The notes under the pieces were generated by a model that was given only the letters and a program-made list of their open reading frames with translations, searched no databases and had not been told where the DNA came from. A DNA stretch of 64,000 nucleotides from contig JAFKKN010000002.1 in NCBI GenBank assembly GCA_017305535.1, positions 248,001-312,000 on the forward strand, in the 5' to 3' direction. Positions 25,187-32,649 of this stretch are shown here, one piece after another (position 1 is the first letter of the stretch; the number at the start of each line of letters is the position of its first letter). The DNA is from Hyphomicrobiales bacterium. Its GTDB lineage: Bacteria; Pseudomonadota; Alphaproteobacteria; Rhizobiales; Xanthobacteraceae. Position numbers and translations under genes: made by a program.

Positions 25187-26392
25187 TTACAGAATTCCCG
25201 CGGCGCGCAGCTCTTCGCGCTTGTCCGCGCCATAGCCGAGCGACTCGAGAATTTCCTCGGTATGCTGCCCGAGCATCGGCGGCGAACGTTTGGCGATGCT
25301 CTCGACATTGGAAAGCCGCAACACATTGCCGACGGTTTCGAACGCTCCGTGATGCGGATGATCCAGTTCGAGCATCGTCTTGTTGTGCACGACCTGAGGA
25401 TGCCGCGTGGCTTCACCCAGCGAGAGAACCGGCGCGCACAGCAAGTCCGCGTCATCCAGGCGTTTCAGGCACTCCTGCGTCGTGTACTTCGCAAACCCCT
25501 TGCTCAGATAGGCGTAAAGTTCGTCCCGTCGCTTCATCTGTTCCGCAAGGTTGGCGAACGCCGGCTGCACCGTGATATCGTCAATCTCCAGCGCATGGCA
25601 CAAATCCGAAATCGGATTGGGCCGGTAGGCCGCGACCAGCACGACGTGCCCGTCCTCAGTCCGGAAGATCCACATCGGATTCTGTTTGAGCCAGTTCGTT
25701 TCCTGATTTCTCAGCAGAAGTTGCGTCACCTCCTGTTGCTGCATGGCCAGCAGCGTGTCGAGAAGATTGACCTTCACCTTCTGTCCGACACCGGTTCGCT
25801 CACGTTGAAACAGCGCCAGCATAATACCCTGAGCCAGAATCATGCCCGCCGAATAGTCGCCCAGCGCGGTCGGGAATAATTGCGGCTGCCCGGACGGGTC
25901 CGTATTGCGAAAGGCAATCCCCGACAGGGCTTGGGCCAGGAGATCCTGTCCACCCTTGTGGACGAGAGGGCCGCTGTCACCAAATCCAGATCCCGACGCA
26001 TGAATCAGCCGTGGATTCTCCTTGGCGAGGGTGTCGTAATCCAGCCCCAGACGCTCGACGACATTGGGCCGGAAGTTGTGAACGAGAACGTCGCTCTGCA
26101 ACGCGATCTGTTTGGCGATCGCCAGCCCTTGCGGCTTGGTCAGATCGATCGCCAGACTGCGCTTGTTGCGATTCATCGCCATGAAGTAAGCACTCTCGCC
26201 GCCATCTTCCTTGGCGAAGTGATCGTAACCGCGACTGAGATCTCCACCTTTCGGCTTTTCGATCTTGATGATTTCGGCGCCGAAATCGCCGAGCACCTGG
26301 GTGGCGATAGGCCCGAACATCACCTGTGTCAGATCGAGAATGCGGATTCCCTGTAACGGCAGCGCTTGCGCGGTAGTGGATTGCTGGCTCAT
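25187..26392 (-). CDS. CaiB/BaiF-family (class III) CoA-transferase of the heterocycle cluster
   Basis: A 401-residue class III CoA-transferase: LPLQGIRILDLTQVMFGPIATQVLGDFGAEIIKIEKPKGGD, then AIDLTKPQGLAIAKQIA and the ALGDYSAGMILAQGIMLALFQRERTGVGQKVKVNLLDTLLAMQ core. It transfers CoA between carboxylates or catalyses racemisation. Its place between the binding-protein genes and the FAD monooxygenase gene suggests that a carboxylated intermediate of the pathway is handled as a CoA ester, which is not part of the classical nicotinate route. Confidence 0.88.
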   Translation of the reverse strand: MSQQSTTAQALPLQGIRILDLTQVMFGPIATQVLGDFGAEIIKIEKPKGGDLSRGYDHFAKEDGGESAYFMAMNRNKRSLAIDLTKPQGLAIAKQIALQSDVLVHNFRPNVVERLGLDYDTLAKENPRLIHASGSGFGDSGPLVHKGGQDLLAQALSGIAFRNTDPSGQPQLFPTALGDYSAGMILAQGIMLALFQRERTGVGQKVKVNLLDTLLAMQQQEVTQLLLRNQETNWLKQNPMWIFRTEDGHVVLVAAYRPNPISDLCHALEIDDITVQPAFANLAEQMKRRDELYAYLSKGFAKYTTQECLKRLDDADLLCAPVLSLGEATRHPQVVHNKTMLELDHPHHGAFETVGNVLRLSNVESIAKRSPPMLGQHTEEILESLGYGADKREELRAAGIL

Positions 26393-26498
26393 GACTGTCT
26401 CTGGTTAATGGAGAAAAAGGAATCGGATGGGACGACCCGGCTCAACAGGACGGAAACGAAACTGCTGTTGCCTGTTGCAACATCGGCGAACCGTCTCA

Positions 26499-27701
26499 TC
26501 ACCTTTTACGGTTGATGAAGCGCCCGCTCCTGACCGTGACCAGGAGAAGATTCTTCGCGCCCCACCCGTCGTGATCTTCCGGCGTGTACTGCACCGTTCC
26601 CGCTGAGAACGGCGTGAACGGCGGCAATTGTTCCATCGCGTCACGCAGCATCGCACCGTCGGTCGCTCCGGTCTTCAAACCCTCGATGATGGTGGCGGCT
26701 GAAGCCGCACCAAGCAGCGAGCCGAAGCCCTGAGCGCCGCCATGCGGTGCCAGCGCCTCGAACAGCGGTTGCAGCGGCCCGGCTTCATGCGGATTGAAGA
26801 TTGCCGCCATGGTCATTCCCTCGGCCGCATCGCCGGCCGCGCGGACGGTGGCCGGTTGCGCCAGCGCCGCCGAGCCATAGATGGGAAGCGTCGATCCAAA
26901 CTCGCGCAGCTTGCGGATGAACGTCCCCGCCATGGTGGCGCCTGCCGCGCTCAACACCAGAACGCTGTCCGCATTGGAACGGCGAACGGCGAGCGCGGGC
27001 GCGGTGAGATCCGTTGCCCTCAGGGCTGCAGACGTCGAGAGCACGATCTCGAAGTCTTTCCGTTCGATCGCCACGCGCTTGATCAGGTCGGCGGCCTGCT
27101 GTCCGAACGCGTCCTCCGAGGAAAACACTGCCAAACGCTTATGGCCATCCTTGACGAGGGTTTCGCCAAGCAACCTGGCGTCGTCTGTCGGCGTCGTGCA
27201 GACCCTGAAAACCCATTTGAAATAGGCAGCCCCCGGATCGGTCGTCGATAGCGTCGACTCCATCGCGAAGACTGGCGTCTTCGACCGCACGGCGAGATCC
27301 GCGATGGCCAGGGTATCGCTGCCCCGACCCGTCGTCAGCGCAATCACTTTCTGATCGAAGATCAGTTGATTGGCGAGACGCGCCGCCTCGGTGGGATCAC
27401 CCTTGGTGTCGCGGGTCACGAGATTGATCGGCCGGCCACGCACGCCGCCGGCCGCATTTGCCTTGGCGATCACCGCCTCGAGGGCGCTTCTCTCCTGCGC
27501 ACCGAATTCGGCGCCAGGACCGCTGAGCGGCAGCAACGCACCAATCGAAAACGTCGCGTCCTCCGCGAGTGCAGGAACAAGCCTGCTTCCCAGCAGAACC
27601 GACATCGCGGCGGCGCTCGCGAGCATGGTCCTTCGCGTGATACGGGCCTTAGCCAGATCGATTTCAGACATATCGATCACCTCGCTCATTGCACATTTCA
27701 A
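26499..27701 (-). CDS. Liv-type ABC transporter binding protein (tandem copy 2), Tat-type signal
   Basis: A type I periplasmic binding protein of up to 400 residues. A twin-arginine-like leader (RITRRTMLASAAAMSVLLGS) precedes the mature start FSIGALLPLSGPGAEFGAQE. Nearly every block matches the neighbouring binding protein at 27.8-28.9 kb, e.g. RDAMEQLPPFTPFSAGTVQYTPEDHDGWGAKNLL against RDAMEKLPPFSPYTAGKVQYAPNKHDGWGPQNLL. The two clearly arose by tandem duplication. The start could also be at 27671. It serves the importer encoded upstream in the same direction. Confidence 0.9.
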   Translation of the reverse strand: MKCAMSEVIDMSEIDLAKARITRRTMLASAAAMSVLLGSRLVPALAEDATFSIGALLPLSGPGAEFGAQERSALEAVIAKANAAGGVRGRPINLVTRDTKGDPTEAARLANQLIFDQKVIALTTGRGSDTLAIADLAVRSKTPVFAMESTLSTTDPGAAYFKWVFRVCTTPTDDARLLGETLVKDGHKRLAVFSSEDAFGQQAADLIKRVAIERKDFEIVLSTSAALRATDLTAPALAVRRSNADSVLVLSAAGATMAGTFIRKLREFGSTLPIYGSAALAQPATVRAAGDAAEGMTMAAIFNPHEAGPLQPLFEALAPHGGAQGFGSLLGAASAATIIEGLKTGATDGAMLRDAMEQLPPFTPFSAGTVQYTPEDHDGWGAKNLLLVTVRSGRFINRKR

Positions 27702-27773
27702 ATCTCACCCTGGGTTCGAATCTCGCACCGCGGCGTGACGCGGGCGAGATCGGAAATCCCTCGCCCGGCGGTC

Positions 27774-28922
27774 TTAGGGATCGAGGTTGGTGAACTTGCC
27801 GTTTTTCACACGGACGATGAGCAGATTCTGCGGTCCCCATCCGTCGTGCTTGTTTGGCGCGTACTGCACCTTGCCGGCGGTATAGGGACTGAACGGCGGT
27901 AACTTCTCCATGGCGTCGCGAAGCGACGGCCCATCCTTTGCACCAGCCTTCAGGCCTTCGGCGATGGTTGCCGCGGACGCCGCGCCGAGCAGCGAGCCGA
28001 AGCCGCGCGCACCACCGTGATCCTTGAGAACGTCGAACAACGGTTGTAACAGGCCGGGCTCGTCGGCATTGAAGATGGCCGCCAGGGTCATGCCTTCGGC
28101 CGCGTCACCCGCCGCGCGAACAAGTGCGGGCTGCGCCAGCGCCGCAGGCCCGTAAGCGGGAATCTTCGATCCGAGCTCACGCAGCTTGCGCAGGAATCCG
28201 CCTGCGGCGTTCACACCCGCTCCGCTGAAGATCATCACCGCATCCGCGTCCGAGCGACGAACCGCCAACGCGGGTGCGGTCAGATCGGTCGCGTTCAAGG
28301 CGGCGGACGTCTTGAGCACGATCCCGATGTCATTCTTTTCGCGCGTGATGCGCTCCGCCAGTTCCGTGGACTGCTGGCCGAACGCATCTTCCGAGAAAAA
28401 GATCGCGAGGCGTTTGTGGCCTTCCTTCACCACGCGGTCGCGGATCAGGACAGCATCGTCGGTCGCCGTCGTACAGGTGCGGAAAACCCACGGATAATAT
28501 TGCGCCTTCGGGTCCGTCGCGGCGAATGTCGATCCCATGAAAAACAACGGAACGCGGGCGCGGGCCACGATATCCGCGACCGCCATGGTATCCGCGCCGG
28601 TCCCCGTGGTGATGGCGACGACACCGTCGTCCAGAATCAGCTGATTGGCCAAGCGGGCGGCTTCCGTCGGATTGGCCTTGCTGTCCTTGACGATAACCCG
28701 CACGGGCTTGCCACCGACGCCGCCAGCGGCGTTGATCTTTTCGAAGACGGCCTCGAACGCCTGACGTTCCTGCCCGCCGAATTCGGCACCCGGCCCACTG
28801 AGCGGCACCAGAACGCCGACCTTGAGCGGTTCGCCGTTCGTTTCGGCGAAGGCTCGGCCGGTCCCTGCCGCGACACCCAACGCGGACCACGATGTCGCAA
28901 TGAGAAACTGTCGTCTATCCAT
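27774..28922 (-). CDS. Liv-type ABC transporter binding protein (tandem copy 1), Tat-type signal
   Basis: A 382-residue type I periplasmic binding protein. It starts MDRRQFLIATSWSALGVAAG, a short Tat-like leader ending at AFA near residue 26, followed by LKVGVLVPLSGPGAEFGGQERQAFEAV. It is homologous over its whole length to the next gene and directly follows the livF-type gene (21 bp). Having two binding proteins for one permease suggests two related ligands, such as a parent compound and a metabolite. Confidence 0.9.
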   Translation of the reverse strand: MDRRQFLIATSWSALGVAAGTGRAFAETNGEPLKVGVLVPLSGPGAEFGGQERQAFEAVFEKINAAGGVGGKPVRVIVKDSKANPTEAARLANQLILDDGVVAITTGTGADTMAVADIVARARVPLFFMGSTFAATDPKAQYYPWVFRTCTTATDDAVLIRDRVVKEGHKRLAIFFSEDAFGQQSTELAERITREKNDIGIVLKTSAALNATDLTAPALAVRRSDADAVMIFSGAGVNAAGGFLRKLRELGSKIPAYGPAALAQPALVRAAGDAAEGMTLAAIFNADEPGLLQPLFDVLKDHGGARGFGSLLGAASAATIAEGLKAGAKDGPSLRDAMEKLPPFSPYTAGKVQYAPNKHDGWGPQNLLIVRVKNGKFTNLDP

Positions 28923-28943
28923 CGGCTCTATCCTCCCCTCATA

Positions 28944-29699
28944 TTAATTTTCCGAATGGTGAGTAATGAACGCGCGCGCGATCGCTTCACGATCCCGCAG
29001 TGCCTCGCGCTGGCCTTTCACGACGATGCGGCCACCGGCCATGATCAGGAAACGATCGGCAACGCGCTCAACCATGCCGAGATTTTGCTCGACCAGCAGA
29101 ACAGGCAGCCGAAGCAACCGCAGGCGCTTAAGCAGGTCGCCGACTTCGTCAACGATCCGCGGCGCGAGGCCTTGGGTCGGCTCATCAAGAACGAGGCCGC
29201 TGGGGCGGCCGGCTAGACTTTTCGCCAGCGCGAGCATCTGTTGTTCGCCACCGCTCATCGATCCGGCCGCGGCGTTCCATCTCTTCCGGAGAATCGGAAA
29301 CAAATCGATCGTCTCATCGATCGCCCTGGGCCGCTCATACCTGGGGGCCAGACGCGATCCGAGCCGCACGTTCTCCGCGACGGTCAACGATGGGAAAAGG
29401 CCGCGCGTATCCGGAATGGTGGCAAGCCCCAATCGGGCACGCATCTGCGCCGGCTTGTCCCCCAGTTCGCGTGATCCGAGCGTCACGCGCCCCTCGCCCG
29501 CCACGGTACCGCTGATGGCGCCGACAAAACTGCTTTTGCCGGCACCGTTGGGTCCAAGCAGCGCGACGATCTCACCGGGCTCGACGATCAGCGAAATGCC
29601 GTGACACACGATATGCGAGCCGTATCGCGCATAGATATCGCGGCACGAAAGCTTCCCGGCCGTCACCGCGGCATCGGGCTTCAACGCATCAGCCAGCAT
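28944..29699 (-). CDS. Liv-type ABC transporter ATP-binding protein (LivF family), cluster importer
   Basis: A 251-residue ATPase with Walker A GPNGAGKSSFVG, signature MSGGEQQMLALAKSLAGRP, Walker B GLVLDEPTQGLAP and VLLVEQNLGMVERV. I chose the ATG at 29699 since GGAG lies 7 bases before it; this start overlaps the livG-type stop by 11 bases. It energises uptake together with the livG-type protein. Second gene set of this type in the window; the operon order here is H-M-G-F followed by two binding proteins. Confidence 0.9.
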   Translation of the reverse strand: MLADALKPDAAVTAGKLSCRDIYARYGSHIVCHGISLIVEPGEIVALLGPNGAGKSSFVGAISGTVAGEGRVTLGSRELGDKPAQMRARLGLATIPDTRGLFPSLTVAENVRLGSRLAPRYERPRAIDETIDLFPILRKRWNAAAGSMSGGEQQMLALAKSLAGRPSGLVLDEPTQGLAPRIVDEVGDLLKRLRLLRLPVLLVEQNLGMVERVADRFLIMAGGRIVVKGQREALRDREAIARAFITHHSEN

Positions 29700-30453
29700 T
29701 GCTGTCTCCGAGGTAAGCCCTGACAAAGTGCGGATCGCTCAACACCCCGCTCGGCTCGCCCGATGCGGCAATCCTTCCCTGGACGAGAGCGATTAGCCGA
29801 CCGCAAAGATCCGCGACGAATGGCACGTTATGTTCGACAATCAGCACACCGATGCCATCTTTCGCTGCTTTGCGGATGACGTTGGCAAGGACGCCTTGAT
29901 CGTTCTCGTCGATGCCGGCGGCCGGCTCGTCCAGCAGGAGGTAGTGCGGACCGGCGGCCAGCGCGCGGGCCACCTCGACGAGACGCAGCGCTCCCAACGA
30001 GAGGTCGCCGGCCCGCTTGGTCGGATCGGTCGTGATGCCGAGTTCGCTGATAAGGTTGTGAGCGCGACTTTCCATATCGGCTTCGGCTTTACGAACGCTG
30101 CGGCTCCCGAAGAAGGAGCCGAACAATGGCTTCTTGACGATCGGATTGAAGCCAAGCATCACCGCTTCCAACACCGTGCCGTGTGCATTGACGCGCGGCG
30201 TTTGAAACGTTCGGCTGATTCCCAGATGAACCCGCAGGTCGAAGCGGTGATTTGAAATATCCGCGCCGTCGACCACGACGCTACCGGCGTTCGGCGCGAC
30301 GACGCCCGTGATGCAATTGAACAAGGTCGTCTTGCCCGCGCCGTTGGGGCCGATCAGTCCGACGATCTCGCCGCGGTTCAGCTCGAAGTCCACGCCGTCA
30401 AGCGCCGTGATGCCGCCGAATCTGACGGCCAGATCCCGTGCCGCGATCTTCAT
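29689..30453 (-). CDS. Liv-type ABC transporter ATP-binding protein (LivG family), cluster importer
   Basis: A 254-residue ATPase starting KIAARDLAVRFGGITALDGVDFELNRGEIVGLIGPNGAGKTTLFN (Walker A). The LivG-type signature DLSLGALRLVEVARALAAGP, Walker B LLLDEPAAGID and switch region LIVEHNVPFVADLCG follow. The ATG overlaps the livM-type stop as ATGA, so translation is coupled. A much longer in-frame extension upstream of this ATG is Arg-rich read-through of the livM region and is not credible. Confidence 0.92.
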   Translation of the reverse strand: MKIAARDLAVRFGGITALDGVDFELNRGEIVGLIGPNGAGKTTLFNCITGVVAPNAGSVVVDGADISNHRFDLRVHLGISRTFQTPRVNAHGTVLEAVMLGFNPIVKKPLFGSFFGSRSVRKAEADMESRAHNLISELGITTDPTKRAGDLSLGALRLVEVARALAAGPHYLLLDEPAAGIDENDQGVLANVIRKAAKDGIGVLIVEHNVPFVADLCGRLIALVQGRIAASGEPSGVLSDPHFVRAYLGDSNAG

Positions 30454-31433
30454 AGCGATTGCTCCGGGCTGAGCTGCGACGACTGCGGGATCGGCCTCGA
30501 TGCCACCCGCTTCCATCGAAACCTGGATTGCACGAGTGACAGCAGCCCTTCGGGAACGAGAAGCAGGACGAGAACGATCAGCGCACCGAACACCATGCCG
30601 TGGGCTTGCGCCGAACCGGGAAGCCAATCTCCCGCGAAGACGAAGAACGCTGCGCCCAGCACCGGGCCGAGCGAATACTTGCGCCCGCCGACGACCACCA
30701 TGAACAGGAGATTCGCCGAGAGATGAACGTTCAACGAACCGGGACCGATGTATCCGAGATAATGGGCGTACAGCCATCCGACGAAGCCGGAGATGCCGGC
30801 AGTGATCGCGAACAGCAGCGACAGTTCGCGCGCCACCGGTATGCCGACCGACTCCGCCAGCAATCGATCGACGTGGATTGCGATGAGGGCGCGGCCGCGT
30901 GCGCTGGTGCGAAAGGCGTCGTAACAATAGACGCAGATAATGACGGCGCTCCAGACCAGCAGCAGGACGCCGACTCTCGAATTCCCCACGATCGGAATCG
31001 GCGGCAGGCCCGTCACGCCCTCATAGCCCCCGGTCAGTCCTCCGCTGGAGCTGAACACCACCTCGACGAGAAGACCCAGCGCCAGTGTCGCGAGCGCCAT
31101 CGACATCTCGGGCAAACGGAGGATCGGCCGGGAGACGACATATGCGAAGAGAGCCGGCACAATAATCGCGGGCAACAGCGTCGCTTCCGGCGGCAAGTGA
31201 TAGTGCGAGAACAGCAGCGCGCTGGCATAGCCACCGATCGCGGCAAACGCCGCCTGCGCCAGCGAGAGCACGCCGCCGCAGCCGTAGATCAACCCGAGCG
31301 GCACGCCAAGCAAGGCATAAAGACCAACAGTGATCGCCGTCGCGTAGAGTGACGAATGCCCCTGCCCGACGATCAGTATTCCGAGCATAACGATCGTCAG
31401 CACGCCGGCATTCCGGCCAACGGATTTGCTCAT
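30450..31433 (-). CDS. Liv-type ABC transporter permease (LivM family), cluster importer
   Basis: A 327-residue polytopic membrane protein. The LivM hallmark reads YGCGGVLSLAQAAFAAIGGYASALL and the coupling loop RTSARGRALIAIHVDRLLAESVGIPV. About nine hydrophobic segments. The ATG at 31433 overlaps the livH-type stop (ATGA), and its own stop overlaps the livG-type start the same way; the four genes are thus tightly coupled. Confidence 0.9.
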   Translation of the reverse strand: MSKSVGRNAGVLTIVMLGILIVGQGHSSLYATAITVGLYALLGVPLGLIYGCGGVLSLAQAAFAAIGGYASALLFSHYHLPPEATLLPAIIVPALFAYVVSRPILRLPEMSMALATLALGLLVEVVFSSSGGLTGGYEGVTGLPPIPIVGNSRVGVLLLVWSAVIICVYCYDAFRTSARGRALIAIHVDRLLAESVGIPVARELSLLFAITAGISGFVGWLYAHYLGYIGPGSLNVHLSANLLFMVVVGGRKYSLGPVLGAAFFVFAGDWLPGSAQAHGMVFGALIVLVLLLVPEGLLSLVQSRFRWKRVASRPIPQSSQLSPEQSL

Positions 31434-32287
31434 GGACGCGCTCCCGAGAAGGCGATGGCGGCATTTCGGCTGGTTGCGAGAACCAGCAAAATCACCAGCG
31501 AAGATGTGCCCGCCGACCATCCGGACGGCAGATAGGCTTGCCCGAGCGTTTCAGCCAAACCGATGAGCATACCGCCCAGGAATGCCGCTTGCGGCGTTTT
31601 GCGCCCGAACAACAGCGCGCCGCCGAGGCCCGCTAACGTCAGGCTGAATGGCGACGAATAGGACAGCCCCACCAGCATCGCGGCCACCACGCCCGCGATT
31701 CCGACCAGAACGCCGCCGAGCACGAACGCAAACGTCTGGGTTTGACGCACCGCGATTCCAACGAGACGCGCAGACTTCTCGGAGATCGCGCTTGCGCGCA
31801 TATTCAATCCGATCGGTGTGAACCGCAGCAGCAAGGCAACCACCACGAGCGAAGCCGTGGCACAGGCTACAGCCACGAGACTGGAAATCAGAATGATCGC
31901 TCCACCCACCTCGACGACGCCGGCGACCACGGTGAGCTTCACGCCTTCCGGCCCCACCACGGTCAGGATCGCGGATTCAATCATGATCAGAACGGCGAAC
32001 GTGCTCAGGATAATGGGCACCGGGTCCTTGAGCGCGCCGCGCAGATGAAACATCTGGAACACTCCGGCGATCGTCGCGCCGGTGAGGATTCCGGCGACGA
32101 CACCTGCCACGGGCCCCCACGGCATGCCGGCCGCGGCCGCGACAACTCCCGCGAACGTCGCCTGCGCTCCGGACGAAATGTCCAGAACATCGGACGTTGC
32201 CCAGATCACCGTGATCGCCATGGACACAAGCGCGTAGATCGCTCCGAGCGCGAGACCATTGGCGGCAAATTCCACGACCTGCAACAT
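31430..32287 (-). CDS. Liv-type ABC transporter permease (LivH family), cluster importer
   Basis: A 285-residue permease starting LQVVEFAANGLALGAIYALVSMAITVIWATSDVLDISSGAQATFAG. The family's FNFAQGE motif is altered to LDISSGAQ. The coupling loop is RFTPIGLNMRASAISEKSARLVGI. GGAGGG lies a few bases before the ATG at 32287. It is the first gene of the importer operon, and the cluster palindrome lies about 100 bp upstream. Confidence 0.9.
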   Translation of the reverse strand: MLQVVEFAANGLALGAIYALVSMAITVIWATSDVLDISSGAQATFAGVVAAAAGMPWGPVAGVVAGILTGATIAGVFQMFHLRGALKDPVPIILSTFAVLIMIESAILTVVGPEGVKLTVVAGVVEVGGAIILISSLVAVACATASLVVVALLLRFTPIGLNMRASAISEKSARLVGIAVRQTQTFAFVLGGVLVGIAGVVAAMLVGLSYSSPFSLTLAGLGGALLFGRKTPQAAFLGGMLIGLAETLGQAYLPSGWSAGTSSLVILLVLATSRNAAIAFSGARP

Positions 32288-32649
32288 GGTCCCTCCACAC
32301 AAGGACAACGGTTGAATTCAGCGAGCGACCCGGCTTGAAGGGTTTCTTATCCGCGGCGCACGCACGTTCCTGACGTCCGTCGTAACGATTGTCCGTATAC
32401 AAGTGATATGGATAGTTCATTCGACGGTCAAGAACGATTTTTGAAAATGTCTAGATTTGCCGCCGATGAATATTTTACGCGCAGACAAACCCGCCACCGA
32501 TCGTGGAGGCTTCGCTCGAGCGCTACTTCCAATCGCACATGCGTCGGCGGACGCCGCATCATGCGTCGCGGCGCGGGATCACAGGACCAACGCAATCAGT
32601 CGTCAGGCGGCTGGTGTCAGCGGATCACGATCATGCCGCATCGCGCGCG
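32288..32649. other. Promoter region of the importer operon, also downstream of the molybdenum hydroxylase genes
   Basis: No convincing gene. It contains cluster operator copy C at 32386-32409 and an AT-rich stretch around 32,395-32,480. The remainder is non-coding as far as I can see. Confidence 0.6.
32386..32409 (+). promoter_or_regulatory. Cluster operator, copy C (importer operon)
   Basis: ATTGTCCGTATACAAGTGAT followed by AT, aligned without gaps to copies A, B, D and E. About 100 bp before the livH-type start. Confidence 0.65.

Noticed and set aside
29689-30927. 412-codon version of the livG-type gene
   Set aside because: The first 158 codons are out-of-frame read-through of the livM-type gene; the ATGA overlap at 30453 gives a normal LivG.
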